A stretch of DNA of 5,691 bases, from the NCBI GenBank assembly GCA_036274055.1, contig DASUGM010000056.1, positions 1 to 5,691 of the forward strand, written 5' to 3'. The notes beneath the pieces were generated by a model that made no database searches, was not told the origin of the DNA, and worked only from the letters and a program-made list of their open reading frames with translations. Position numbers and translations under genes: made by a program. Positions 1-5,100 of this stretch are shown piece after piece. This DNA comes from DASUGM01 sp036274055 (lineage in GTDB: Bacteria; Acidobacteriota; Vicinamibacteria; Vicinamibacterales; SCN-69-37). Numbering within the stretch: the stretch's first letter is position 1; every line of letters begins with the position of its first letter.

Positions 1-1118
1 GCGACGAGTTCGCGATGGGCTCATCGACGGAGAACTCCGCGTTCGGTCCGTCGCGGAACCCGTGGGACCGCGCCCGAACGCCGGGCGGATCGAGCGGCGG
101 GTCCGCCGTCGCCGTCGCTGCGGGCATGACGCCGCTGGCGCTGGGATCTGACACCGGCGGATCGATCCGGCAGCCGGCAGCTTTGTGCGGCATCGTCGGC
201 ATGAAACCGACCTACGGACGCATTTCGCGCTACGGGTTGATTGCGTTCGCGTCGTCGCTCGATCAGATCGGGCCGTTTTCGCGAACGGTCGCCGATGCCG
301 CGCTCTGCCTCGAAGCGATCGCCGGACACGATCCCAGCGACGCGACGTCGTCGTCGCGCGCGGTGCCGTCGTTCAGCGCGGCGCTCACCGGCGACATCCG
401 CGCCCTTCGCGTCGGTGTTCCCCGGCATCTGTTCGCCAATGGCGTCGATGACGACGTCCTGGCGGCGTTCGACGAGAGTCTTCGCATCCTGCACTCACAG
501 GGTGCGACCATCGTCGACGTCGAGTTGCCGCACAGCCGCTTCGCGATTCCGGTCTACTACCTGGTCGCGACCGCGGAAGCGAGCGCCAACCTTGCCCGCT
601 TCGACGGCGTCCGCTACGGCCATCGCGCCGCCAAACCCGCTTCGCTGACCGACATGTACGAACGGACGCGGGCCGAAGGCTTCGGCGCCGAGGTCAAGCG
701 CCGGATCATGCTCGGCACCTACGTTCTGAGCGCCGGCTACTACGACGCCTACTACTTGAAAGCACAGCAGGTGCGGACGCTGATCCGTCGCGATTTCGAA
801 CGCGCGTTCGAATCCGTCGACGTCATTGCCGGCCCGACCAGCCCGACGCCGGCGTTCCTGCTCGGCGAACGCGCGAGCGATCCGTTGCAGATGTATCTGG
901 CCGACGTCTTCACCGTGAGCGCGCCGCTGGCCGGCCTGCCGGCGATCAGCGTGCCGTGCGGGTTCAGCGCGAAAAGGCTGCCGATCGGCTTGCAGTTCAC
1001 CAGCCGCGCGTGGGATGAAGCAACGATGCTGCGCGCCGCGGATGCGTTCGAGCGGACGACGGAGTGGAAAGATCGCCACCCGACGGTGCTGGGATCGTCG
1101 GCGGACGGCAGTCTCTAG
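1..1118 (+). CDS. gatA: Glu-tRNA(Gln)/Asp-tRNA(Asn) amidotransferase subunit A, 5'-truncated
   Basis: GatA is the glutaminase/amidase subunit of GatCAB. It releases ammonia from glutamine so that GatB can convert Glu-tRNA(Gln) or Asp-tRNA(Asn) to the amidated form in the cytoplasm. The frame is already open at base 3, reading D-E-F-A-M-G-S-S-T-E-N-S-A-F-G, a hallmark GatA stretch, so the ATG at 15 is internal and not the start. The amidase signature follows: GGSSGGS, then GSDTGGSIRQPA. Counting from the Met at 15, Ser26 fits the cis-Ser and Ser50 (codon 162-164) the nucleophile, 24 residues apart as in the family. The catalytic Lys lies in the missing N-terminal part, roughly 120 residues by comparison with full-length homologues of about 480-490. 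The C-terminal PIGLQF block and the helix after it are intact, and the gene ends at TAG 1116-1118. It is convergent with the membrane-protein gene 11 bp away. Identity is secure; only the 5' end is absent. Confidence 0.97.
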   Translation, partial: DEFAMGSSTENSAFGPSRNPWDRARTPGGSSGGSAVAVAAGMTPLALGSDTGGSIRQPAALCGIVGMKPTYGRISRYGLIAFASSLDQIGPFSRTVADAALCLEAIAGHDPSDATSSSRAVPSFSAALTGDIRALRVGVPRHLFANGVDDDVLAAFDESLRILHSQGATIVDVELPHSRFAIPVYYLVATAEASANLARFDGVRYGHRAAKPASLTDMYERTRAEGFGAEVKRRIMLGTYVLSAGYYDAYYLKAQQVRTLIRRDFERAFESVDVIAGPTSPTPAFLLGERASDPLQMYLADVFTVSAPLAGLPAISVPCGFSAKRLPIGLQFTSRAWDEATMLRAADAFERTTEWKDRHPTVLGSSADGSL

Positions 1119-1123
1119 CCGTC
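1104..1123. other. Short hairpin across the gatA stop, between convergent genes
   Basis: GACGGC (1104-1109) and GCCGTC (1118-1123) form a 6-bp inverted repeat with an 8-nt loop that spans the gatA stop codon. It lies just beyond the end of the minus-strand gene as well, so it could act at the 3' ends of both convergent transcripts. Neither strand has a T-tract after it, so it is at best a weak or Rho-assisted terminator, and it may be chance in GC-rich sequence. Confidence 0.25.
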
Positions 1124-1129
1124 ATCCCG

Positions 1130-1459
1130 TCAGGATCGTGCGATTGCCACCTGCGGTCTCGTGGCGCGATAGACGAGCCAAATCAGTCCGGCGACAATCG
1201 CGAACGGCAACAGCGGCACGAGCACCGCGACGATAATGCCGATCGCGAGCAGCACGCCGCCGACGGCGAGTCCCGTCCCGAGCAGCACCGCGCCAACAAC
1301 GCCGAGCACGACTTTCACGAGCAGCATCGGCAGCCAGAACACCAGGCGGAACGGCAGGACGATCAACGAGATCGCGATCTTGACGATCAACACAACGACG
1401 GCGAGCATGAAGAACAGCCCGGCCATCGCCATTGCCCCGAAAATCGCAAGCCCCCACAT
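1130..1459 (-). CDS. Small hydrophobic membrane protein of unknown function
   Basis: I do not recognise a family. The 109-residue protein is almost entirely hydrophobic (V, L, I, A, G, F). Three or four membrane-spanning stretches are plausible: about residues 3-26, 28-48, 50-81 (glycine-rich, possibly two short helices) and 83-97. There is no Asp or Glu in the whole protein. The only charged residues are K27, R38, K49, R98, R101 and R108; the first three are exactly 11 apart. The basic tail suggests a cytoplasmic C-terminus by the positive-inside rule. The start is supported by AAGGAG (minus strand, 1468-1473) 8 nt before ATG. That well-spaced site, together with the composition, argues for a real gene over the competing open frames in this interval. 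It lies 153 nt downstream of the minus-strand hsp20, with a terminator between them, so it may have its own promoter or depend on read-through. A membrane-stress role is only a guess from that neighbour. Confidence 0.75.
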   Translation of the reverse strand: MWGLAIFGAMAMAGLFFMLAVVVLIVKIAISLIVLPFRLVFWLPMLLVKVVLGVVGAVLLGTGLAVGGVLLAIGIIVAVLVPLLPFAIVAGLIWLVYRATRPQVAIARS

Positions 1460-1467
1460 CGGCGTGT

Positions 1468-1473
1468 CTCCTT
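1468..1473 (-). promoter_or_regulatory. Ribosome binding site deciding the membrane-protein start
   Basis: On the minus strand AAGGAG precedes the ATG at 1457-1459 by 8 nt. This is a near-ideal Shine-Dalgarno site and fixes the start of a gene that cannot be recognised by homology. Confidence 0.75.
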
Positions 1474-1491
1474 AGTACCAAGAACGCGTAA

Positions 1492-1501
1492 GAGACGTCT
1501 C
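1492..1501. repeat. 10-bp perfect palindrome upstream of the membrane-protein gene
   Basis: GAGACGTCTC is its own reverse complement and sits 33 nt before the minus-strand ATG at 1459. It could be a protein-binding half of the local promoter, but a 10-bp palindrome can occur by chance and no clear -10/-35 pair was found next to it. Confidence 0.3.
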
Positions 1502-1510
1502 GTGTTCCGT

Positions 1511-1531
1511 CTTGGGTCTTGGGTCTTGGGT
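1511..1531. repeat. Three tandem copies of the heptamer CTTGGGT
   Basis: CTTGGGT occurs at 1511-1517, 1518-1524 and 1525-1531 with no mismatch, followed by the decayed start CCTG. It lies in the noncoding spacer between the hsp20 terminator and the membrane-protein gene. It reads as a simple-sequence repeat. Possible roles are none, a length-variable spacer, or one member of a dispersed intergenic repeat. Confidence 0.8.
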
Positions 1532-1545
1532 CCTGAAATGCGAAA

Positions 1546-1577
1546 GGCTCGCGGCCGGTATACCCGGCTCGCGAGCC
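1546..1577 (-). terminator. Strong hairpin terminator after hsp20
   Basis: GGCTCGCG (1546-1553) pairs with CGCGAGCC (1570-1577), and inside it GCCGG (1554-1558) pairs with CCGGC (1564-1568). This gives 13 GC-rich base pairs, a single bulged T (1569) and a 5-nt TATAC loop. On the minus strand the stem begins 35 nt after the hsp20 stop and is followed by TTTCGCATTT, an interrupted T-rich run. Position and strength fit an intrinsic terminator for the minus-strand hsp20. The broken T-tract suggests termination may be partial, which could allow some transcript to reach the membrane-protein gene. Confidence 0.7.
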
Positions 1578-1612
1578 CACTCTTTATCCGTGCGCCCGTG
1601 CGCCGATGCCTG

Positions 1613-2050
1613 TCAGCCGCCGATCTGAATCTGTCGCGGCCGGGTCTCTTCGCGGCGCGGCAGCGTGATCGTCAGCACGCCGTCGACATAGGCCGCGCTG
1701 ACGCGTGCCGCGTCGACCGACACCGGCATCGTGAAGCTGCGGCGGAATGCTCCGTAGCCGCGCTCGATGCGGTGGTACTGCTCGCCGGCAACATCCTTCA
1801 GGCTGGGGCGCTCGCCTTCGATGGTGAGCACGTCGTTCTCGAACGCCACCTTGATGTCTTCCCGCTTCATCTCCGGTAGTTCGACCTTGACGACGACGTC
1901 TTTCTCTTTCGTCTCGAAGATGTCCACCGGAGGAACCCACGCATTGCCCGCGAGCGGCTCGCCCGCAAACGCCGCCTCGAACATGCGGTTCAATCGATCC
2001 ACTTCCAACGCGGCCAGGCCGCGCACCGGACTCCAACGCGTCAACGCCAT
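1613..2050 (-). CDS. Hsp20/alpha-crystallin small heat-shock protein
   Basis: This is an ATP-independent holdase that binds unfolding proteins during heat or other stress and assembles into cytoplasmic oligomers. The 145-residue protein has the typical layout: an N-terminal arm (1-38) with an amphipathic stretch, LEVDRLNRMFEAAF; an alpha-crystallin domain starting at PPVDIFE (about 40) and containing VKVELPEMKREDIKV and LTIEGER; the conserved GVLTITLPR motif at 124-132; and a C-terminal I-Q-I anchor (141-143) that docks neighbouring subunits. Length and all core motifs are normal for class A-type bacterial Hsp20. The ATG at 2048-2050 is preceded by the purine-rich AAGAGGAGAAGG (2056-2067, minus strand), an unusually strong and apparently unpaired Shine-Dalgarno region. 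It is divergent from a second hsp20 (2210-2656) across a shared promoter region and is followed by a strong hairpin terminator. Confidence 0.96.
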   Translation of the reverse strand: MALTRWSPVRGLAALEVDRLNRMFEAAFAGEPLAGNAWVPPVDIFETKEKDVVVKVELPEMKREDIKVAFENDVLTIEGERPSLKDVAGEQYHRIERGYGAFRRSFTMPVSVDAARVSAAYVDGVLTITLPRREETRPRQIQIGG

Positions 2051-2055
2051 GCTTG

Positions 2056-2067
2056 CCTTCTCCTCTT
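2056..2067 (-). promoter_or_regulatory. Strong open ribosome binding site of the minus-strand hsp20
   Basis: AAGAGGAGAAGG on the minus strand ends 5 nt before ATG 2048-2050. I found no pyrimidine-rich partner in the leader that could sequester it, in contrast to the partner gene. A small hairpin, GGGCC/GGCCC (2072-2076 with 2083-2087, 6-nt loop), lies just upstream and may keep the site exposed. Confidence 0.6.
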
Positions 2068-2120
2068 TGATGGGCCTGTGCCGGCCCGAACTCAGCGCAG
2101 TCTAACATAAACATTAGCGT

Positions 2121-2149
2121 TAAACAAACATATTATATGAGTGTATAAT
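2121..2149 (+). promoter_or_regulatory. Predicted promoter of the plus-strand hsp20-ymdB-xseAB-ispA operon
   Basis: A perfect TATAAT at 2144-2149 lies 17 bp after TAAACA (2121-2126), which matches the TTGACA consensus at 4 of 6 bases. Transcription would start near 2156, giving a leader of about 54 nt to the TTG at 2210. The surrounding 60 bases (2101-2160) contain 15 G or C, far below the rest of the window. No sigma-32-type CTTGAAA/CCCCAT pair was found, so a housekeeping-type sigma factor with a separate regulator is the simpler reading. Confidence 0.6.
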
Positions 2150-2155
2150 ACTCAT
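2131..2155. promoter_or_regulatory. Nested inverted repeats in the divergent hsp20 promoter; candidate operator
   Basis: Two perfect inverted repeats overlap here. TATTATA (2131-2137) and TATAATA (2144-2150), 6 bp apart, contain the two opposing -10 boxes. ATGAGT (2137-2142) and ACTCAT (2150-2155), 7 bp apart, make the 19-bp element ATGAGTGTATAATACTCAT, which covers the plus-strand -10. The second has the size and spacing of a dimeric repressor site, and a protein bound there would block both promoters. It does not match the CIRCE (HrcA) arrangement. The regulator is unknown. Confidence 0.5.
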
Positions 2156-2160
2156 CATTG
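2132..2160 (-). promoter_or_regulatory. Predicted promoter of the minus-strand hsp20
   Basis: The minus strand carries a perfect TATAAT at 2132-2137, placing the start near 2125 and a leader of about 75 nt before ATG 2050. The hexamer 17 bp upstream (2155-2160, CAATGA) is a poor -35 match, so the promoter may need an activator or an alternative sigma factor, or the -35 may be elsewhere. It overlaps the plus-strand promoter almost completely. Confidence 0.5.
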
Positions 2161-2165
2161 TGCCC

Positions 2166-2209
2166 GGCTGTGCAGCCTCCCTTAGCCTCGTCCCGCCGCG
2201 AGGGTAAAC
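2166..2209 (+). promoter_or_regulatory. Leader hairpins covering the ribosome binding site; RNA-thermometer-like
   Basis: The predicted leader of the plus-strand hsp20 folds by eye into two hairpins. The first is GGCT/AGCC (2166-2169 with 2174-2177). The second pairs CCTCG (2186-2190) with CGAGG (2199-2203), extended by TTA (2182-2184) with TAA (2205-2207) across a G-G mismatch (2185 opposite 2204). The right arm contains the only plausible Shine-Dalgarno, GAGGG (2200-2204), 5 nt before the TTG start. Sequestered sites of this kind, often weakened by a G-G mismatch in ROSE elements, control small heat-shock genes in other bacteria. The fold here is inferred and not computed. Confidence 0.4.
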
Positions 2210-2656
2210 TTGAACGATATGGACCTGCTCACGCAGGACGCGGCCGACCTCGCCGAAGACGCCCGACGGCTCCTGCTGGAATTGGATCGCGACGTGCCCG
2301 GTGTCGCCTCGGTGTCCGCCGAATGCCGGCCCCCCGTCGACGTCATCGAAACCGCGTCATCGGTGGTCGTGGTCATCGATATTCCGGGCGTGGCGGCTGA
2401 GTCGGTGCGGGTCGCTGTACGGCGCAGCACGCTGTTGATCGTCGGCGCCAAGCTGGCGCCGCTACCCGATGGCGGCGCGCGCTTTCATGTCGCCGAGCGT
2501 GCCTATGGCCGTTTTGCCCGCGCGGTGCGGCTGGCCGGCGCGTTCGACGCGGCGCGCGCTCGCGCCTCGACGTTTGCTGGTCAGTTGCGCGTCGAACTGC
2601 CGCGCCTCGACGACCGGCGCGGCCGCGTGCTCCCGATTACCGTGGAGCGCGGATGA
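2210..2656 (+). CDS. Divergent Hsp20/alpha-crystallin family protein, first gene of operon
   Basis: This 148-residue protein is a second small heat-shock protein, clearly less conserved than its divergent neighbour. An acidic, Leu-rich N-terminal arm (about 1-30) leads to PPVDVIE (41-47), the opening of the alpha-crystallin domain; VVVVIDIPGVAAESVRVAV and STLLIVGAKL are the following strands. The family motif appears as GQLRVELPR (124-132), and the tail has I-T-V (143-145), an acceptable I/V-x-I/V anchor. Expected role: a holdase, perhaps in mixed oligomers with the other Hsp20. TTG at 2210 is chosen because GAGGG (2200-2204) lies 5 nt before it; ATG at 2219 would be 14 nt away. The gene's TGA overlaps the next gene's ATG (ATGA, 2653-2656), so the phosphoesterase is translationally coupled to it. 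Family assignment is firm; the exact start is less so. Confidence 0.88.
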   Translation: MNDMDLLTQDAADLAEDARRLLLELDRDVPGVASVSAECRPPVDVIETASSVVVVIDIPGVAAESVRVAVRRSTLLIVGAKLAPLPDGGARFHVAERAYGRFARAVRLAGAFDAARARASTFAGQLRVELPRLDDRRGRVLPITVERG

Positions 2657-3480
2657 CTCGCCTGCTCTTCATCGGCGACGTCGTCGGCAAGCCCGGCCGC
2701 GAACTGCTGCGGCGCGGCCTGGCCGCGATCGTCGCGCACCACCGGATCGACCTCGTGATTGCCAACACCGAGAACGCGGCGGCGGGCTTCGGCATTACAC
2801 CGGACATCGCCGAGGATCTGTTCGAGTACGGCATCAACGTGATGACCGGCGGCAATCACACCTGGGACAAGAAGGAAATCGTTCCCTACTTCGCCGAGCA
2901 GCCGCGCCTGCTGCGGCCGGCCAACTACCCCGCCGGCACCCCCGGCAACGGCGCCTACGTCGCGCGCGCCGCCAACGGCGTCCAGGTCGGCGTCATCAAC
3001 GTCATGGGCCGCGTGTTCATGACCGCGATCGACGATCCGTTCCGGGTTGTCGTCGAGCAGATCGACAAAGTGCGCGCCGACGGCGCGCGGTTGATCTTCG
3101 TCGACTTCCACGCCGAGGCGACGTCGGAAAAAGTTGCGATGGGCTGGCATCTCGACGGGCGCGCGGCCGCCGTCGTCGGCACCCACACGCATGTCGCCAC
3201 CGCCGACCAGCGGGTGCTGCCGCAAGGCACCGCGTACATCACCGACGTCGGCATGACCGGGCCGCACGATTCGGTCATCGGCGTCGAACGCCAGGCGGTG
3301 ATTCAGCGTTTCCTCACCGGTCTGCCGCAGCGTTTTGAAACTGCCAACGAGAACCCGCGCGTCAACGGCGTCGTCGTCGAGGCGAATGAGATGACCGGCC
3401 GCGCGATCTCGATCGAACGCGTCAGCCTGTCGACCCACGACCTCGAGGCGCTGATCGCGCAGCCCGCCGCGACGACGTAG
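2653..3480 (+). CDS. ymdB: YmdB-family metallophosphoesterase (TIGR00282)
   Basis: The protein belongs to the YmdB/DR1281 family of calcineurin-like phosphoesterases; B. subtilis YmdB hydrolyses 2',3'-cyclic AMP and affects biofilm and motility decisions. All expected two-metal ligands are visible in order: D9 (IGDVVGKPG), E40 and N41 (NTENAAAG), N68 and H69 (GGNHTWDKKE), H153 (DFHAEATSEK), and H178 and H180 (GTHTHVATAD). The length of 275 residues is normal for the family, and no signal peptide or membrane segment is present, so it should be a cytoplasmic enzyme. The start at 2653 has GGAG (2644-2647) 5 nt upstream and overlaps the Hsp20 stop by 4 nt. In Firmicutes the gene is often next to rny; here it is followed 3 nt later by xseA. 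Its natural substrate in this organism is not shown by the sequence. Confidence 0.93.
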   Translation: MTRLLFIGDVVGKPGRELLRRGLAAIVAHHRIDLVIANTENAAAGFGITPDIAEDLFEYGINVMTGGNHTWDKKEIVPYFAEQPRLLRPANYPAGTPGNGAYVARAANGVQVGVINVMGRVFMTAIDDPFRVVVEQIDKVRADGARLIFVDFHAEATSEKVAMGWHLDGRAAAVVGTHTHVATADQRVLPQGTAYITDVGMTGPHDSVIGVERQAVIQRFLTGLPQRFETANENPRVNGVVVEANEMTGRAISIERVSLSTHDLEALIAQPAATT

Positions 3481-3483
3481 GCG

Positions 3484-4857
3484 ATGGAAGATTGGCTCGA
3501 CTTACCTTTCGACGATCAGGAACCGCCGCGAACGCCGCGGCCATGGTCGGTCAGCCAGGTTACCGCGCGGATTCGGTCGCTCCTCGAGGAAGAGTTCACC
3601 GGCGTCGCCGTTGAAGGCGAGATCTCGAACTGCCGCCAGTGGAGTTCGGGGCACATCTACTTCACGCTGAAGGACGACCAGGCGCAATTGAAGGCGGTGA
3701 TGTTCCGGCTCACTGCGCGGACCTTGAAATTCACACCCGAGGACGGCATGCGCGTGATCGCGCGCGGGCGCCTCAGCGTCTACGACCAGAAGGGCGAATA
3801 CCAGATCATCTGCGATGCGCTCGAACCGCACGGACTCGGGGCCTTGCAGGCCGCATTCGAGCAGCTCAAGCGCAAACTGCACGCCGAAGGATTGTTCGAC
3901 GCCGCGCGCAAGCGGCCGTTGCCGGTGTTGCCGCGACGCATCGGCGTAGTGACGTCGCTCGACGGCGCCGCGGTGCGTGACATCCTGCGCGTCCTCATCG
4001 CGCGCTATCCGACCGCGCGGGTGGTGGTGCGCGCCGCGCGCGTCCAGGGGGAGGGCGCGGCCGGCGATCTGGTCCGCGCGCTGCGCGCGATCGCCCGCGT
4101 CGACGAGCTCGACGTCGTCATTGTCGGACGCGGCGGCGGGTCGGCGGAAGATCTCCAGGCATTCAACGACGAGGCCCTGGCGCGCGCGATCTGCGCCTGC
4201 CCGGTGCCGGTGGTTTCCGCCGTCGGCCACGAAGTCGACTTCACCATCGCCGACTTTGTCGCCGACGTCCGCGCCGCGACGCCGTCCAACGCCGCCGAGA
4301 TCGTCGTTGATCGCGCCGACAACTTCCGCTCCCGCATCGATCGCGCCGAGCGGCGCCTGCAGGCGGCGATGTCGATGGCGATGCACGTGCGCGCGCAGCG
4401 CGCCGACCGTGCCGGCACCCGCCTGCGTCACTGGCCGACCGCGGTAGTGCTGCGGGACCGCGATTGTCAGGAGCACGAGCTGCGCCTGGTGCACGCGATG
4501 CGCGACCGGCTGGCGCGGGTCGGTCAGAGTTTCAACGGCCTCCGCGGCCGGCTCGAGCGCCGCGACGTCCGCCGCGTGACCGCCGACTTGCGGACGCGGA
4601 TCGTCGGCGTCGAAAGCCGGCTGCGCGAACGCGCCACCCGCCGCTTGCATGCCGCCGAGTCGCGCACCGGCGCGCTGGCGGCGCGACTCGACGCCTTGAG
4701 CCCGCTCGCGGTGCTCGGCCGCGGCTATGCCGTCTGTTGGAACGAGGGCGGCACGAGTATCATTCGGTCCGCGCACACGGTCGCGCCCGGCGACGCGGTC
4801 AAGATCACGCTGGCCGAGGGCCGGCTCGCCTGCCGAGTCGAAGACAAAGAGATCTGA
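3484..4857 (+). CDS. xseA: Exodeoxyribonuclease VII large subunit
   Basis: XseA is the catalytic subunit of ExoVII, which with several XseB copies digests single-stranded DNA from both ends into oligonucleotides during repair. The 457-residue protein has an N-terminal OB-fold (about 18-115: PWSVSQVTARIRSLLEEEF, VEGEISN, SSGHIYFTLKD) that binds ssDNA. A catalytic domain follows (about 125-300), then a long Arg-rich helical region (about 300-410) for XseB binding, and a C-terminal segment with PLAVLGRGYAV. Residues D166 (AAVRDIL), R216 (GRGGGS), H249 and D252 (GHEVDF) align at a constant offset of 11 with E. coli D155, R205, H238 and D241, which are needed for activity. TSLDGAA replaces the common TSPTGAA. 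The ATG is 3 nt after the ymdB stop with no clear Shine-Dalgarno, so re-initiation by ribosomes finishing ymdB is likely. Confidence 0.97.
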   Translation: MEDWLDLPFDDQEPPRTPRPWSVSQVTARIRSLLEEEFTGVAVEGEISNCRQWSSGHIYFTLKDDQAQLKAVMFRLTARTLKFTPEDGMRVIARGRLSVYDQKGEYQIICDALEPHGLGALQAAFEQLKRKLHAEGLFDAARKRPLPVLPRRIGVVTSLDGAAVRDILRVLIARYPTARVVVRAARVQGEGAAGDLVRALRAIARVDELDVVIVGRGGGSAEDLQAFNDEALARAICACPVPVVSAVGHEVDFTIADFVADVRAATPSNAAEIVVDRADNFRSRIDRAERRLQAAMSMAMHVRAQRADRAGTRLRHWPTAVVLRDRDCQEHELRLVHAMRDRLARVGQSFNGLRGRLERRDVRRVTADLRTRIVGVESRLRERATRRLHAAESRTGALAARLDALSPLAVLGRGYAVCWNEGGTSIIRSAHTVAPGDAVKITLAEGRLACRVEDKEI

Positions 4858-4860
4858 CGC

Positions 4861-5100
4861 ATGGTGTCCTCCATCAAAGACTTCGAATCCGCGATCGCCG
4901 AGCTCGAGAAGATCGTCAAGCAGCTCGAAGAGGGCGACCTCGCGCTCGACAAGTCGCTGGCGTTGTTCGAGCGCGGCGTCGAGCTGTCGCGCTATTGCCA
5001 CGATCAGCTCGGCGCGGCCCAGCGCCGGATCGAGCAGCTGACCGAGCGCGGCGAACTCAAGGACGCTTCTCACCTGCTCGACGAAGACAACGACCGGTGA
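4861..5100 (+). CDS. xseB: Exodeoxyribonuclease VII small subunit
   Basis: XseB is the small, all-helical partner of XseA; several copies coat the XseA helical arm to make active ExoVII. The 79-residue protein fits the usual length of 60-80. It shows the family pattern F-E-x-A-I-x-E-L-E-x-I-V-x-x-L-E-x-G-D-L-x-L-D-x-S-L-x-L-F-E-x-G in the first half, forming two antiparallel helices joined near GDLALDKS (about 25-32). SRYCHDQLGAAQRRIEQL (43-60) is the conserved C-terminal helix, and the last 20 residues are polar and probably flexible. The ATG is 3 nt after the xseA stop, with a weak AAAGAG (4846-4851) 9 nt upstream. The stop TGA overlaps the GTG of the next gene by 4 nt. Having both subunits adjacent in one transcript supports matched production. 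Confidence 0.96.
   Translation: MVSSIKDFESAIAELEKIVKQLEEGDLALDKSLALFERGVELSRYCHDQLGAAQRRIEQLTERGELKDASHLLDEDNDR

Noticed and set aside
15..1118. ATG at 15 as the true start of gatA
   Set aside because: Conserved GatA residues D-E-F-A are encoded in frame before it and the catalytic Lys region would be missing; the gene is cut by the window edge.
1064..1879. A 271-codon plus-strand open frame across the gatA end, membrane gene and hsp20
   Set aside because: Its translation is low-complexity (Arg/His/Asp/Gln-rich), it is antisense to two supported genes and it crosses the terminator hairpin and tandem repeat.
1584..2114. A longer minus-strand frame overlapping hsp20
   Set aside because: It is in a different frame from the clear Hsp20 protein and shows no family motif; the Hsp20 frame has a strong ribosome site.
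2114..2147. A CIRCE (HrcA-binding) element suggested by TTAGC (2114-2118) and GAGTG (2139-2143)
   Set aside because: CIRCE is TTAGCACTC-N9-GAGTGCTAA. Here both arms mismatch beyond the first five bases and the spacer is 16 instead of 9.
2219..2656. ATG at 2219 as the start of the plus-strand hsp20
   Set aside because: It lies 14 nt from the only Shine-Dalgarno-like sequence, whereas TTG at 2210 lies 5 nt from it. It remains possible and would not change the domain call.
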